Positions 25,872 through 35,047 of a DNA stretch of 64,000 nt are shown here, one piece after another. The stretch spans positions 2,108,001 to 2,172,000 of the forward strand of contig NZ_CP034463.1 of the NCBI RefSeq assembly GCF_003955715.1. Direction: 5' to 3'. This stretch comes from Streptomyces aquilus (GTDB taxonomy: Bacteria > Actinomycetota > Actinomycetes > Streptomycetales > Streptomycetaceae). The notes under the pieces are model-generated. The model saw only the letters and a list, made by a program, of their open reading frames with translations. It did no database searches and was not told the DNA's origin. Both the position numbers and the translations under genes were made by a program. The stretch's first letter is position 1, and every line of letters starts with the position of its first letter.

Positions 25872-26558
25872 ATGGCGCAGTTGGAGCACTTCACCGCTCC
25901 CGTCGACACCGTCGTCGACCGGATGCGAGCCCTGGACGAGGCCCTTCCGGAACGGGACGGGATCGCGGTGTTCAACCGCGTCTACCTCGCCGTCACCGAG
26001 GCCGTCGACCGGGGCATCGACAGCGGCCGGTTCACGGACGCGCGGGCCGCGATCACGCTGGACGTGCGGTTCGCCGAGCGGTATCTGCGGGCGGTCGACG
26101 CGGTGGCCCACGACCGGCGTCCGCCCGCTTGCTGGCGGCCGTTGTTCCAGTTCCGCCGCCATCCCGGCGTACGCCCGTTGCAATTCGCGCTCGCGGGCAT
26201 CAACGCGCACATCGGGCACGATCTGGCGCTCGCCGTCGTGGACACCTGTCGTACGCTCGACTGCGAACCCGTCGACGTGGAGGACGAGTTCGACCGCGTG
26301 GGCGATCTCCTCGTCTCGCTGGAGGAGCGCATCCGCGAAGATCTGATGCCGGGTCCCGACCTGCTCCAGATCGCCGACCCGCTCACCCATCTCCTCGGCG
26401 CATGGAGCCTGGAGCGGGCCCGGGACGCCACCTGGACGGCGGCCCGCGCGCTGTGGGCGCTGCGCGGACTCCCTGACGTGGCGGCCGAGTTCACGGAACG
26501 CCTGGACACGGCGGTCGGATTCGCGGGACGCATGCTGCTCACGCCACTACCGGACTGA
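25872..26558 (+). CDS. DUF5995 family protein
   Basis: A 228-residue, largely helical soluble protein that I recognise as the DUF5995 type: it opens VDTVVDRMRALDEALPERDGIAVFNRVYLAVTEAV and contains RRHPGVRPLQFALAGINAHIGHDLALAVVDTC. A repeated pattern of conserved His/Asp (INAHIGHDL) hints at a metal site like that of HD- or DinB-type helical bundles, but this is not established. It starts at ATG 25872 in the divergent gap with the GH6 gene. The gene before the LLM oxidoreductase runs the same way, 87 bases apart, so an operon is possible. Confidence 0.75.
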   Translation: MAQLEHFTAPVDTVVDRMRALDEALPERDGIAVFNRVYLAVTEAVDRGIDSGRFTDARAAITLDVRFAERYLRAVDAVAHDRRPPACWRPLFQFRRHPGVRPLQFALAGINAHIGHDLALAVVDTCRTLDCEPVDVEDEFDRVGDLLVSLEERIREDLMPGPDLLQIADPLTHLLGAWSLERARDATWTAARALWALRGLPDVAAEFTERLDTAVGFAGRMLLTPLPD

Positions 26559-26645
26559 TCCGGCCACTCCCGCGCCCGGGGCACCCGAACTACTGGGTGA
26601 ACGTTGTACGTTCGACAGACAGGCATCCCGTGCAAAGGAGCAGGA

Positions 26646-27575
26646 ATGGCGACACGGCTCGGACTCGGACTCCCCCAGAACAAGCAGTACGACCTCGGCC
26701 GCGATGTGCCCGACGTGGCCCGCGCCGCCGAGGCGACCGGCTACGACAGCCTGTGGGTGTACGAGCGCGCCCTGTTCCCCGAGCCCGCCACCCAGGGCCT
26801 GTACGGGATAGAGGGCCTGCCCTGGCCCGACGCGTATCGCGGGGTCGCCGACCCGCTGGTCACGCTCACCCTGGCCGCCGCCGTGACGGAGCGGGCCCGG
26901 CTCGGCACCAGTGTGCTGGTCGCCCCGCTGCACGTGCCGTTCCAGCTCGCCAAGTCCCTCGCCTCGCTGGACGCGGCGAGCGGCGGCCGGGTCGTCGCCG
27001 GCCTCGGCACCGGCTGGTCCCTCGACGAGTACGCGGCCGCGTCCGTGCGCCCCTTCGAGGAGCGCGGGCAGGTCCTGGACGAGCTGATCGAGGTGTGCCG
27101 CGCGGTCTGGGGCCCGGACCCGGTGGCGTACGACGGACGGCTCACGAAGATCGCGTCCGCCGTGGTGGGTCCCAAGCCCGCCCGGCCGATCCCGATCCTG
27201 CTGCCGGCCATGTCGAAGAAGGCGCAGCGGCGCCTCGTCGACCACGCCGACGGCTGGATGCCGGTCGGGACGGGCGCCGAGGCGCTGGCCGCGCAGTGGC
27301 AGGGACTCCAGGAGCTGGCCGCCGAGCGCGGGCGCACGGAACCGATCCAGACGGTCGTACGCGTCAACACGCGGTACTCGGCCGCCGGTCACTCCGGTGC
27401 CGACCGCGCCCCCTTCCAGGGCAGCGTCGACCAGATCGTCGAGGACCTGGTCGCGCATGCCGAGGTCGGCCTGGACGAGATCCTCATCGAGCTCCAGAGC
27501 TCCGTGCGGGACGCGCAGGAGTTCAAGGAGGTCGCCGCGGAGGTGTACGAGAAGGCGCGGGCGGCCGGCGTCTAG
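26646..27575 (+). CDS. LLM-class F420-dependent oxidoreductase
   Basis: A 309-residue TIM-barrel flavin/deazaflavin oxidoreductase of the luciferase-like monooxygenase superfamily. Landmarks: RLGLGLPQNKQYDL start, GYDSLWVYERA, TLAAAVTERARLGTSVLVAPLHVPFQLAKSLASLDAASGGRVVAGLGTGW (the F420-binding core) and FEERGQVLDELIEVCRAVW. Members in actinomycetes mostly use coenzyme F420 as hydride carrier. The ATG at 26646 has AAGGAGCAGGA upstream. The substrate is unknown. Confidence 0.9.
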   Translation: MATRLGLGLPQNKQYDLGRDVPDVARAAEATGYDSLWVYERALFPEPATQGLYGIEGLPWPDAYRGVADPLVTLTLAAAVTERARLGTSVLVAPLHVPFQLAKSLASLDAASGGRVVAGLGTGWSLDEYAAASVRPFEERGQVLDELIEVCRAVWGPDPVAYDGRLTKIASAVVGPKPARPIPILLPAMSKKAQRRLVDHADGWMPVGTGAEALAAQWQGLQELAAERGRTEPIQTVVRVNTRYSAAGHSGADRAPFQGSVDQIVEDLVAHAEVGLDEILIELQSSVRDAQEFKEVAAEVYEKARAAGV

Positions 27576-27589
27576 CTTCCCGCCGAGGC

Positions 27590-29287
27590 TCAGTCCTCGG
27601 GCAGTTCCACCGGCGCGATCTCGTCGTACACGTCACCCGGTCCCGGGTTGGTCGCGTCCGTGGTGCCGCCGAAGTGGTGCATGACGCCCCAGACCGCGTT
27701 CAGCGCGGTCTGGATCGCGCCCTCGGCCCAGCCGGCCGTCCAGGAGATGTCGTCGCCGGCGAGGAAGATGCCGCGCTTGTCCGCGGGCAGCCGGTCCTGC
27801 ATGAAGTGGGTGAACAGGCGCCGCTGGTAGCGGTAGTGGCCGGGCAGGTTGGCCTTGAACGCGCCCATGAAGTAGGGCTCGTTCTCCCAGGAGACGGTCA
27901 CCGGGTTGCCGATGATGTGCTTCCTGATGTCGACCTTCGGGTAGATCTCGCCGAGCGACTTCAGCATGACCTCCATCCGCTCGTTCGCGGACAGCGGCAG
28001 CCACTTCAGGCTGTCGTCGCACCAGGTGTAGGAGAGGCAGATGACGGCGGGCTTGTCGGGGCCGTCGTCGAGCAGGTAAGTGCCGCGCGTCATACGGTCG
28101 GTGAGCGTCATCGACATGACGTCGCGTCCCGTCTCCTCGTCCTTGTCGAGCCAGAAGGGCCGGTCCACCGGGACGAAGAGCTTGGAACTCTCCATGTAGT
28201 GGGTGCGCTCGATCGCGGTCCAGTGGTCGATCGGGAAGAGCGAGTCGTCGCAGGCGATCTTCGACAGCAGCATCCAGGACTGGGCGGTGAAGACGGCCGC
28301 CTGGTAGGTGCGGATGTCGCCGTTCGCGTCCGTCACGGTGATCCGGTTGTTCGCCGTGCGGTGCAGCCGGGTCACCGCGGGGCGGGGCTCTCCGCCCGCG
28401 TGCAGCTGCGCCAGCGAGGTGCCGTGGGGCCAGTGGACGATCTTCTCCGGCGTACGTTCCCACAGCCGCAGCGGCAGCTGCTGGGAGCCGCCGACGATGC
28501 CGCGGTGGTGGTCGTCGGCCTCGGTGTAGACGACGCGGAGGATCTCCAGGATGGAGTTGGGGAAGTCGGTGTCCCAGCCGCCGGTGCCGAAGCCGACCTG
28601 GCCGAAGATCTCGCGGTGCCGGAAGGACCTGAAGGCCTCGGAGTCGCAGAGGAAGCCGTAGAAGGTCTGGTTGTCGAGCTTCTCGACGAGCTTCGCCCAG
28701 ATCTCCCGGATGCGCGGCACGTCCCGCTCGCGCATGGCCTGGTTCATGTCGGAGAAGTCGGCGCCCTCTTCGAGGCACTTGTTCCAGGCGGCGGCGACAT
28801 CCCGGTAGACCTGCGGCAGGTCGTCGATGGTCTCGGCGTAGTGCGACTCGCCCTTGAGGTCGACGACGGTCGAAGGGGTCGCCTCGGCGAGGGGGTTGGG
28901 GAACGGCCGGGTCTCCAGTCCCACCAGGTCGATGTAGTGCTGGAGGGCGGTGGAGGAGGGCGGGAAGCGCATCGCGCCCATCTCGGCCGTCAGGGAGCTG
29001 TCGCAGCCCTCGAAGCCGACGGTCCGCAGCCGTCCGCCGATCTGGTCGGCCTCGTAGACGACCGGCTTCAGGCCCATCTTCATCAGCTCGTAGGCGGCCA
29101 CGATGCCGGACAGACCGCCGCCGATGACCGCGACCTCGGTGCCGTGCTCGGTCGCCGGTATCTGGCCGAGGCCCGCCGGGTGGGCGAGGAAGTCGTCGTA
29201 CGCGTACGGGAAGTCCGGGCCGAACATGGTGATCGGCGGCTGCTGCTCGTCGGCGTGCTGGACGGCGGTGGGCACCGTGGACGTCAT
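27590..29287 (-). CDS. Flavin monoamine oxidase / L-amino-acid oxygenase family protein
   Basis: A 565-residue FAD enzyme. The dinucleotide motif is EVAVIGGGLSGIVAAYELMKMGLKPVVYEA (residues about 50-80), followed by GGRLRTVGF; the C-terminal flavin block is GIFLAGDDISWTAGWAEGAIQTALNAVWG. Size and the long substrate insert fit bacterial tryptophan/phenylalanine/arginine 2-monooxygenases and related amine oxidases, which turn an L-amino acid into an amide with loss of CO2. The next gene upstream (44 bases) codes for a nitrilase-fold amidase, the enzyme needed to open such an amide, which supports monooxygenase chemistry over plain deamination. Substrate choice (Arg, Trp, Phe) is open. The ATG at 29285-29287 is preceded by AAGGAG. 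Confidence 0.85.
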   Translation of the reverse strand: MTSTVPTAVQHADEQQPPITMFGPDFPYAYDDFLAHPAGLGQIPATEHGTEVAVIGGGLSGIVAAYELMKMGLKPVVYEADQIGGRLRTVGFEGCDSSLTAEMGAMRFPPSSTALQHYIDLVGLETRPFPNPLAEATPSTVVDLKGESHYAETIDDLPQVYRDVAAAWNKCLEEGADFSDMNQAMRERDVPRIREIWAKLVEKLDNQTFYGFLCDSEAFRSFRHREIFGQVGFGTGGWDTDFPNSILEILRVVYTEADDHHRGIVGGSQQLPLRLWERTPEKIVHWPHGTSLAQLHAGGEPRPAVTRLHRTANNRITVTDANGDIRTYQAAVFTAQSWMLLSKIACDDSLFPIDHWTAIERTHYMESSKLFVPVDRPFWLDKDEETGRDVMSMTLTDRMTRGTYLLDDGPDKPAVICLSYTWCDDSLKWLPLSANERMEVMLKSLGEIYPKVDIRKHIIGNPVTVSWENEPYFMGAFKANLPGHYRYQRRLFTHFMQDRLPADKRGIFLAGDDISWTAGWAEGAIQTALNAVWGVMHHFGGTTDATNPGPGDVYDEIAPVELPED

Positions 29288-29331
29288 GGGGTACGGACTC
29301 CTTGCGAATGCTGCGAAGACTGCGGGGGTGT

Positions 29332-30111
29332 TCAGACGTAGAGCTCGGGACGCCGGTCCCGCAGATACGGGTTGGCCTCGCGGGAGGCGGCGAGGAAGGC
29401 CGGGTCGGCGTCCGCGAACACCAGTTGCTCCTCGCGTCCGGCGCGGGTGCGGGCGACCCCGTCGGGGCCGGCGAGGACGGAGAGCCCGATGAACTCGAAC
29501 TCCCCTTCCTGGCCGACCCGGTTGACGTACGCGACGTACATCTGGTTCTCGAAGGCCCGCACCGGGATCATCGACTCGGCGACGAACTGGAACGGGTGCA
29601 TCTGGGCGGTCGGGACGAGGAGGAGGTCCGTGCCGGCCAGCGCGTGCGCCCGGACGTTCTCCGGGAACTCGACGTCGTAGCAGATCAGCAGCCCGACGGT
29701 CAGACCGTTCAGCTCGGCCTGCACGACGTGCCGCTCGCCCGGCGTGAAGTGGTCGCGCTCGAAGCAGCCGAAGAGGTGGGTCTTGCGGTAGTTGGCGAGG
29801 CGGGTGCCGTCGGCGGAGATGAGCTGGGCGGAGTTGTACACCGCGGCGTCGGCGCGCTCGGGGTATCCGTACGCGATGGCGACCCCGTGCCGCGCGGCGA
29901 TCTCCGCGACCGCGTCCGCGGCCTCCCCGTCGGCCGGCTCGGCGAGGCGGGCGATGTCGTCGCCGATGGCGTACCCGGTGAGGAACATCTCCGGCGCGGT
30001 CAGCAGCCCGGCGCCCGCGGCGGCGGCGCGGCCCGCGGCCTCGTCGAGGACCTTGAGGTTCCCGTCGACCGAGCCGGGGCGGCCGGAGCTCTGGAGCAGG
30101 GCGGTGCGCAT
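29332..30111 (-). CDS. Nitrilase-superfamily amidohydrolase
   Basis: A 259-residue carbon-nitrogen hydrolase that cleaves an amide to acid and ammonia. The Glu-Lys-Cys triad is clear: Glu in LTAPEMFLTGY, Lys in NYRKTHLFG, Cys in LLICYDVEFPEN. It is of aliphatic-amidase/carbamoylase size with no extra domain. It is coded upstream of the amine oxidase in one transcription unit (gap 44 bases), so the pair probably works in sequence: amino acid to amide to carboxylic acid, as in the arginine to 4-guanidinobutyramide to 4-guanidinobutyrate route known in streptomycetes, or the indole-3-acetamide route. ATG 30109-30111, with GAGG upstream. Confidence 0.9.
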   Translation of the reverse strand: MRTALLQSSGRPGSVDGNLKVLDEAAGRAAAAGAGLLTAPEMFLTGYAIGDDIARLAEPADGEAADAVAEIAARHGVAIAYGYPERADAAVYNSAQLISADGTRLANYRKTHLFGCFERDHFTPGERHVVQAELNGLTVGLLICYDVEFPENVRAHALAGTDLLLVPTAQMHPFQFVAESMIPVRAFENQMYVAYVNRVGQEGEFEFIGLSVLAGPDGVARTRAGREEQLVFADADPAFLAASREANPYLRDRRPELYV

Positions 30112-30263
30112 GCGTGATCCTCACCGGGGCGGAAGGGGTGGTTGCGGGGGCCGTCCAGGAGGCCCTTTGAGGGGGCAGCGGGGGGCATCCAGACGGCCCT
30201 CTAGACGGTACGGGCGCCTGACCAGGCCCGACAAGAAGGAGCCGTTGCGCGCCGCCGAGCGGT

Positions 30264-31475
30264 TCATTGCGCGCGAAGCGGCTTCGGCGGCGATTCGTTG
30301 CGTCGGCCGCCGAGGACCAGGGCGGTGACCAGGTAGGGCACCGAGAGGATCACGAAGACGGTGCTGTGCGCGGCCCGCGCGCCGAGCAGGGCGTACGCCG
30401 CGAACGTGACGACCGTCAGGAGTTCGGTGCCCAGGCTCGCCACCGAGGTGAGGGTGGCCCGGCGGGCGTCGTCGATGCGGTGCTGGAGGCGTACGTCGGC
30501 GAGGACCTCGGCCAGCTGGAAACCACCGAAGGCGAGGCCCACGAGCGCGATGCCGGCCGGGGTGCGGACAGCGGCGCCGACGGCCATCGCCAGCGCGGAG
30601 CCGGCCAGCAGCCAGGCCATGCCGGTGCTGCCGAGGCGTTCGGCGGGCCCGGCCAGCAGGCTCGCGGCGGTGACGAGCGTCCAGACGAGCAGGATCAGAT
30701 AGGGGACGGTCGCCTCGGCGACGCCGGTGTCCCGGGCCAGCAGGGGCGTGTACTCGTCGAGCGCGCCCCACACCGCGGCGACGGCCGGGATCAGCAGCAG
30801 GGCACCCCGGACGGAACGGTTCCCACGCGCCTCGCCGAGCCCGGCCCGCAGGGTCGCCCACCAGCCGTCACCGCCGGACTCCCGTCCCGCGCGGTGCTCG
30901 GGGAGCCGGGTGGCCGCCACGGCGGCCAGGAGGCAGGCGAGGACACTCGCCGCGCCCACCATCGGGTAGCCGCCCAGCGCGAACACCGGCCCGGCCAGCC
31001 CGATCGACGCCATGGTGGCGGCCAGCCGCGCCGCCCGGACCCGCCCCATCACGCGCGCGTACCGGCCGGCGGCCCCGAGCCGCTCCAGTTCGTCGTAGGC
31101 CAGCGCCTCCAGCGAACCGGAGCAGAGCGCTCCGCCGATGCCCCACAGGACGAAGCCGAGCGCGAAGGACCAGTACGCCGGGACGATCACCCACAGGGCG
31201 AAGCCGACGGCGTTGAACAGCGGACCGACCCACAGCAGCAGCCGTCGGGAGACGGCGTCGGCCAGGGCACCGGAGGGCACCTCCAGGACGACCGCCGTGA
31301 TCGACCAGAGGGCGAAGAGCGAGGAGATCTGCCAGAGCGACATCCCCGTGTCCGCGAACAGCAGCGCGTACACGGGGTAGAGCAGCACGAAGTCGTCGAG
31401 GAACGCGTAGCCGTACAGCGTGCGCGTCAGCCGACGGACACCGGTCGCGGGCACACGTGCGGGTGAGAGTGTCAT
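30264..31475 (-). CDS. MFS transporter
   Basis: A 403-residue major facilitator with about twelve helices. LYGYAFLDDFVLLYPVYALLFADTGMSLWQISSLFALWSITAVVLEVPSGALADAVSRRLLL shows helices 1-2 and motif A (GALADAVSRR). GRVRAARLAATMASIGLAGPVF marks the helix 5 region of DHA-type exporters. A second-half DAVSRR-like motif is missing, as often. The ATG at 31473-31475 has a GAAGG site. It lies 152 bases upstream of the amidase gene on the same strand and might export or import a compound linked to it. Cargo unknown. Confidence 0.88.
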   Translation of the reverse strand: MTLSPARVPATGVRRLTRTLYGYAFLDDFVLLYPVYALLFADTGMSLWQISSLFALWSITAVVLEVPSGALADAVSRRLLLWVGPLFNAVGFALWVIVPAYWSFALGFVLWGIGGALCSGSLEALAYDELERLGAAGRYARVMGRVRAARLAATMASIGLAGPVFALGGYPMVGAASVLACLLAAVAATRLPEHRAGRESGGDGWWATLRAGLGEARGNRSVRGALLLIPAVAAVWGALDEYTPLLARDTGVAEATVPYLILLVWTLVTAASLLAGPAERLGSTGMAWLLAGSALAMAVGAAVRTPAGIALVGLAFGGFQLAEVLADVRLQHRIDDARRATLTSVASLGTELLTVVTFAAYALLGARAAHSTVFVILSVPYLVTALVLGGRRNESPPKPLRAQ

Positions 31476-31620
31476 GAGGCCTTCCCGGAAGGGCGGTTCG
31501 GACGTCGTCGGTACGGCGTCCGAGGCGGCCCTCGGGAGGCACGGCTGGTGGATCAATGTCGCCAGGTCATGACACCGATGCTAGACAGTCGCGGGCCCGC
31601 TGCCCAGCGAAATACGGGGC

Positions 31621-32280
31621 TCACGACGTCAGGAGCGCCCGCAGGGCCGAGGGGGTCACCCCGGCCAGGCTGGCCTCGACCGTGCGGCCGGGTGCCGCCT
31701 CGATGGGGGCGAGGGACGGCACGGCGAGCACCGTGCAGCCGGCCGCCTCGGCGGAGGCGACACCGGTCGCGGTGTCCTCGACCGCGACGCAGCCCGAGGG
31801 GTCCACACCGAGCGCCTGGCACGCGGCGAGATAGGGGTCCGGGTCGGGCTTGGTGCGGTCGGTGTCGTCGGCGGTGACGGAGACGGCGAAGCGGTCCGTG
31901 CCCAGCACGTCGAGCACGGTGTCGGTGACCGATCGGGGCGACGCGGTCACCAGGGCCGTCGGCACGCCCTCGCGGGCCAGCGCGTCGAGCAGGTCGAGCG
32001 CGCCGGGGCGGGGTACGACACCGGTGCGGACGCGGTCGGCGAACTCCTGGTGGAGGGTGTCGGCGAGGTCGGCGGCGGGGGCGCCGGTGGCCGCGGACAG
32101 CCAGCCGGCGGTGTGTTCGACGGGGCGGCCGAGGACGTCCGGCCGGTCCGCCTCGGTCAGGTCCCGTCCGGCGACCCGCTCCACCGCCTCCCACCACAGG
32201 CGCTCGGTGTCGACGAGCGTGCCGTCCATGTCGAACAGGACGGCCTGGAGCGGGAGTCGGGTCATCTCGGTCTCTTTCAT
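31621..32280 (-). CDS. HAD-family phosphatase (subclass IA)
   Basis: A 219-residue phosphatase of the beta-phosphoglucomutase/DOG type. Motif I is VLFDMDGTLVDTE (nucleophile and acid Asp), motif II lies in ALVTASPRS, Lys is in DRTKPDPDPYL, and motif IV is VAVEDTATGVASAEAAGC. The helical cap is inserted after motif I. It is the fifth gene of the ABC import operon, its ATG overlapping the ATPase stop by four bases, so it probably dephosphorylates the imported compound or a product of it. It lacks the DWAG start of phosphonoacetaldehyde hydrolase. Confidence 0.9.
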   Translation of the reverse strand: MKETEMTRLPLQAVLFDMDGTLVDTERLWWEAVERVAGRDLTEADRPDVLGRPVEHTAGWLSAATGAPAADLADTLHQEFADRVRTGVVPRPGALDLLDALAREGVPTALVTASPRSVTDTVLDVLGTDRFAVSVTADDTDRTKPDPDPYLAACQALGVDPSGCVAVEDTATGVASAEAAGCTVLAVPSLAPIEAAPGRTVEASLAGVTPSALRALLTS

Positions 32281-33359
32281 GCGGTACGTTCCGCGACCAG
32301 CACCGGCCGCTCGGGCAGCGACACGTGCACCGCGGCACCGGCGGTCAGAGCGGTGGCCTCGTGCGCGGGCAGGTCGGCCTTCACCTCGCTGCCGTCGGCG
32401 AGCCCCACGGTGACCCGTACAGCGGCGCCCAGGAAGGAGGTGGCGAGCACGCGGGCCTTGCCGTCCGCGTCGGCGCTCACCCGGACGGCCTCCGGCCGCA
32501 CCAGCACGTCCACCTCACCGGCCTGCGGCGCCGCGCCGTCGACCGGCAGCCGCTGCCCGAGCACGTCGACCACACCGTCGGAGACCCGGCCCGGAATCCG
32601 GCTCATCGTCCCGACGAACTCGGCCACGAAGGCCGTCGCGGGCCGGCCGTACAACTCGGCGGGTGCCGCGCACTGTTCGAGCTTCCCGGCGTGCATGACG
32701 GCGACCCGGTCGGCCATGGACAGGGCCTCCTCCTGGTCGTGGGTGACGAACAGGGTGGTGATGCCGAGTTCCTGCTGGAGCCGCCTGATCTCCTCGCGGA
32801 GGGTGAGCCGCACCTTGGCGTCGAGCGCGGACAGCGGCTCGTCGAGGAGCAGCACGCGGGGCCGCAGGGCGAGGGCGCGGGCCAGCGCGACCCGCTGCTG
32901 CTGGCCGCCGGAGAGCTGGTGCGGATAACGCCCGCCCTTGTCGGCGAGACCGACCAGTTCCAGCAACTCGGCGGCACGGGCCCGCCGTTCACCGGTACGC
33001 ACCCCGCGCATGCGCAGCCCGAAGGCCACGTTGTCGAGCGCGTCGAGGTGCGGGAAGAGGCTGTACGACTGGAAGACCATCCCGGCGTCCCGCCGGTGGG
33101 CCGGGACCCGGGTGACGTCCTCGCCGTCCACCAACACCTCGCCGGAGTCGGGGTGTTCGAAGCCGGCGAGCATCCGCAGGGCGGTGGTCTTGCCGCAGCC
33201 GGACGGGCCGAGCAGGGCGACCAGCTCACCGGGGCGGACGGTCAGGTCGAGGCCGTCGAGGGCGACCGTGGGACCGAACTCCCTTCTGAGCCCGCGGAAC
33301 TCGACGGTGGCGGCCTTCGCCGTGGTGTTCACGGCGGCGACGTTCTCGTTCGTTTTCAT
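32277..33359 (-). CDS. ABC importer ATP-binding subunit (PotA/FbpC type)
   Basis: A 360-residue ATPase. Walker A LGPSGCGKTTALRML, Q-loop VFQSYSLFPHL, signature LSGGQQQRVALARAL, Walker B VLLLDEPLSALD, H-loop FVTHDQEEALSMADR. After the nucleotide domain (to about 240) a TOBE-type regulatory domain follows (DVLVRPEAVRVSADADG to the end). This size and domain order is typical of importers for polyamines, iron, phosphonates or phosphorylated sugars. Three bases separate it from the upstream permease gene, and it overlaps the HAD gene. Confidence 0.93.
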   Translation of the reverse strand: MKTNENVAAVNTTAKAATVEFRGLRREFGPTVALDGLDLTVRPGELVALLGPSGCGKTTALRMLAGFEHPDSGEVLVDGEDVTRVPAHRRDAGMVFQSYSLFPHLDALDNVAFGLRMRGVRTGERRARAAELLELVGLADKGGRYPHQLSGGQQQRVALARALALRPRVLLLDEPLSALDAKVRLTLREEIRRLQQELGITTLFVTHDQEEALSMADRVAVMHAGKLEQCAAPAELYGRPATAFVAEFVGTMSRIPGRVSDGVVDVLGQRLPVDGAAPQAGEVDVLVRPEAVRVSADADGKARVLATSFLGAAVRVTVGLADGSEVKADLPAHEATALTAGAAVHVSLPERPVLVAERTA

Positions 33360-33362
33360 GGT

Positions 33363-34175
33363 TCAACCCCGGGACGTGGTACGGGAGCGCCCGCCGAAGC
33401 CGGCCAGGACGAGGAGCAGCAGCCAGGTGACGAGCAGGCTCATCACGGACACGGCGACGGACAACTGGGCCTGTGAGCCGCTGACGTTGACGATCCACAC
33501 CGCGAACGGCTGGAAGCCCAGCAGCTGGGCCACGGTGAACTCGCCGAGCACCAGCGCCAGGGTGAGGAAGGAGGCGTTGAGCAGGGCGCCGCGCAGGTTG
33601 GGCAGCACGGCCTGGACCAGGGCCTGCGGCCAGCTCGCGCCACAGCTCCGGGCGGCCTCGACGAGAGTGGGGACGTCGATCGCGCGCAGTCCGGCGTCCA
33701 GCGCCCGGTACACGAAGGGCAGCGCCATCACGACGTACGCCAGGACGAGCACGACCGGGAAGTCGGGGTTCTGGATCGCCACGAAGGTCTGGAACAGCGG
33801 GGTGCGGGACAGGTGTTCGGGCCCCCACTTCAGGACCGTGACGATGCCGGCGACGAACGCGATCGGCGGCACGACCAGCGGCAGCGAGCACACCACCTCG
33901 ACCACCGGCCGCAGCCTCGGTGCGCCGAGCCGCAGCGCGACCATGGCGGGCACCATCAGCAGCAGGACGACGGCGATGGTGGCGAGGGCCAGTTCCAGGG
34001 AGAGCAGCAGGCTGGAGCCGAAGCCGCCGGTGGAGACGATCTGCGTGTAGGCGTCGACGGTGAGGCCCTGGCCCGGCACGTCGACCGTGAAGACGACCGA
34101 GGCGGCCAGCGGCACCAGGAAGTACAGCCCGGCGAGGCCGAACACGCCCCACCGCCACAGGTTCAGGCGAGCCAT
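33363..34175 (-). CDS. ABC importer permease (second)
   Basis: A 270-residue inner-membrane permease, about six helices (LAGLYFLVPLAASVVFTV, LALATIAVVLLLMVPAMVAL and so on). The EAA loop that contacts the ATPase reads LVEAARSCGASWPQALVQAVLPNL. The ATG at 34173-34175 lies 13 bases inside the end of the preceding permease gene, indicating coupled translation. It pairs with that permease to form the translocation channel (PotC/FbpB-like). Confidence 0.92.
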   Translation of the reverse strand: MARLNLWRWGVFGLAGLYFLVPLAASVVFTVDVPGQGLTVDAYTQIVSTGGFGSSLLLSLELALATIAVVLLLMVPAMVALRLGAPRLRPVVEVVCSLPLVVPPIAFVAGIVTVLKWGPEHLSRTPLFQTFVAIQNPDFPVVLVLAYVVMALPFVYRALDAGLRAIDVPTLVEAARSCGASWPQALVQAVLPNLRGALLNASFLTLALVLGEFTVAQLLGFQPFAVWIVNVSGSQAQLSVAVSVMSLLVTWLLLLVLAGFGGRSRTTSRG

Positions 34176-35047
34176 CGCGCACTCCTCCGCTGCAAGGGCA
34201 GATACACCGCCATGACGAGGCCCGCGACGAGGACCATGTCGAGGCTGAGGGCGAGCGCCACGTTCTCCTGGCCGACGAGCACGTTGCCGGAGAGGGCGTC
34301 GGCGATCTGGAGGGTGATCAGCGGGACGGAGCTGCCCACGATCGCGGCGGCGGTGGCGTAGGCGGCGAAGGCGCTGCCGAAGAGCAGCACGAACCCGCCG
34401 AGGAGCGTGGGCAGCAGCACGGGCAGGGCGACATGGAGCCAGTACTGCGCGGTGGTCGCCCCGTTGTTCTGCGCGGCCTCGCGCCACTGGACGCGCAGTC
34501 CCTCCAGGGCGGGGGTGATGGTGAGGACCATCAGCGGGATCAGGAAGTACAGGTAGACGACGACCAGTCCCCAGAAGCTGTAGAGGTCCCAGCCCTTGTC
34601 GGTGAGGTCCAGGTGCCGGGTCAGCACGCCGGCGTTGCCGAGGGTGGCGACGAAGGCGAAGGCGAGCGGGACGCCGCCGAAGTTGGCGAGGACGCCGGAT
34701 GCGGTGAGGACGGCTTCGCGCAGCGCGCGGTGCCGGGAGGTGACGACGGCCTGCGCGAGCGGCAGTCCGAGGAGCGTCGCCAGGGCGGCGGAGACGGCGG
34801 ACAGCTTGACGCTGCCGACGAGGGCGGTGAGGTAGGCGCCCTGCAGCGAGGCGGTCAGGTTGGCCGTGGTGTAGGCGCCGGTGCCCTTGTCCGTGAAGGC
34901 GCCGTCGAGGACCGCCCAGGCGGGCAGTCCGAAGGCCACCGCGGTGAAGGCGAGCAGCGGGACGACGGCGACCCAGCCGAGCGACCGGCGCCGCCGCTTC
35001 ACCGCAGCGGCGGGCGCCGTGTCGACCCGCGGGAGCGTGGCCGTCAT
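34163..35047 (-). CDS. ABC importer permease (first)
   Basis: A 294-residue permease with a basic cytoplasmic start (VKRRRRSLGW) and six membrane helices. Its EAA-type loop is REAAQNNGATTAQYWLHVALPVLLP. The first periplasmic loop includes DKGTGAYTTANLTASLQGAYLTAL, as in PotB-type subunits. The ATG at 35045-35047 overlaps the stop of the binding-protein gene by four bases. Confidence 0.92.
   Translation of the reverse strand: MTATLPRVDTAPAAAVKRRRRSLGWVAVVPLLAFTAVAFGLPAWAVLDGAFTDKGTGAYTTANLTASLQGAYLTALVGSVKLSAVSAALATLLGLPLAQAVVTSRHRALREAVLTASGVLANFGGVPLAFAFVATLGNAGVLTRHLDLTDKGWDLYSFWGLVVVYLYFLIPLMVLTITPALEGLRVQWREAAQNNGATTAQYWLHVALPVLLPTLLGGFVLLFGSAFAAYATAAAIVGSSVPLITLQIADALSGNVLVGQENVALALSLDMVLVAGLVMAVYLPLQRRSARWLA

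Noticed and set aside
26597..29341. A 914-codon plus-strand frame across the LLM and amine-oxidase genes
   Set aside because: It crosses two well-supported genes in other frames and has no recognisable motif.
31621..32280. Phosphonoacetaldehyde hydrolase (phnX) beside an aminoethylphosphonate importer
   Set aside because: Motif I is FDMDGT with the generic HAD-IA pattern, without the DWAGT start and Schiff-base Lys context of PhnX.
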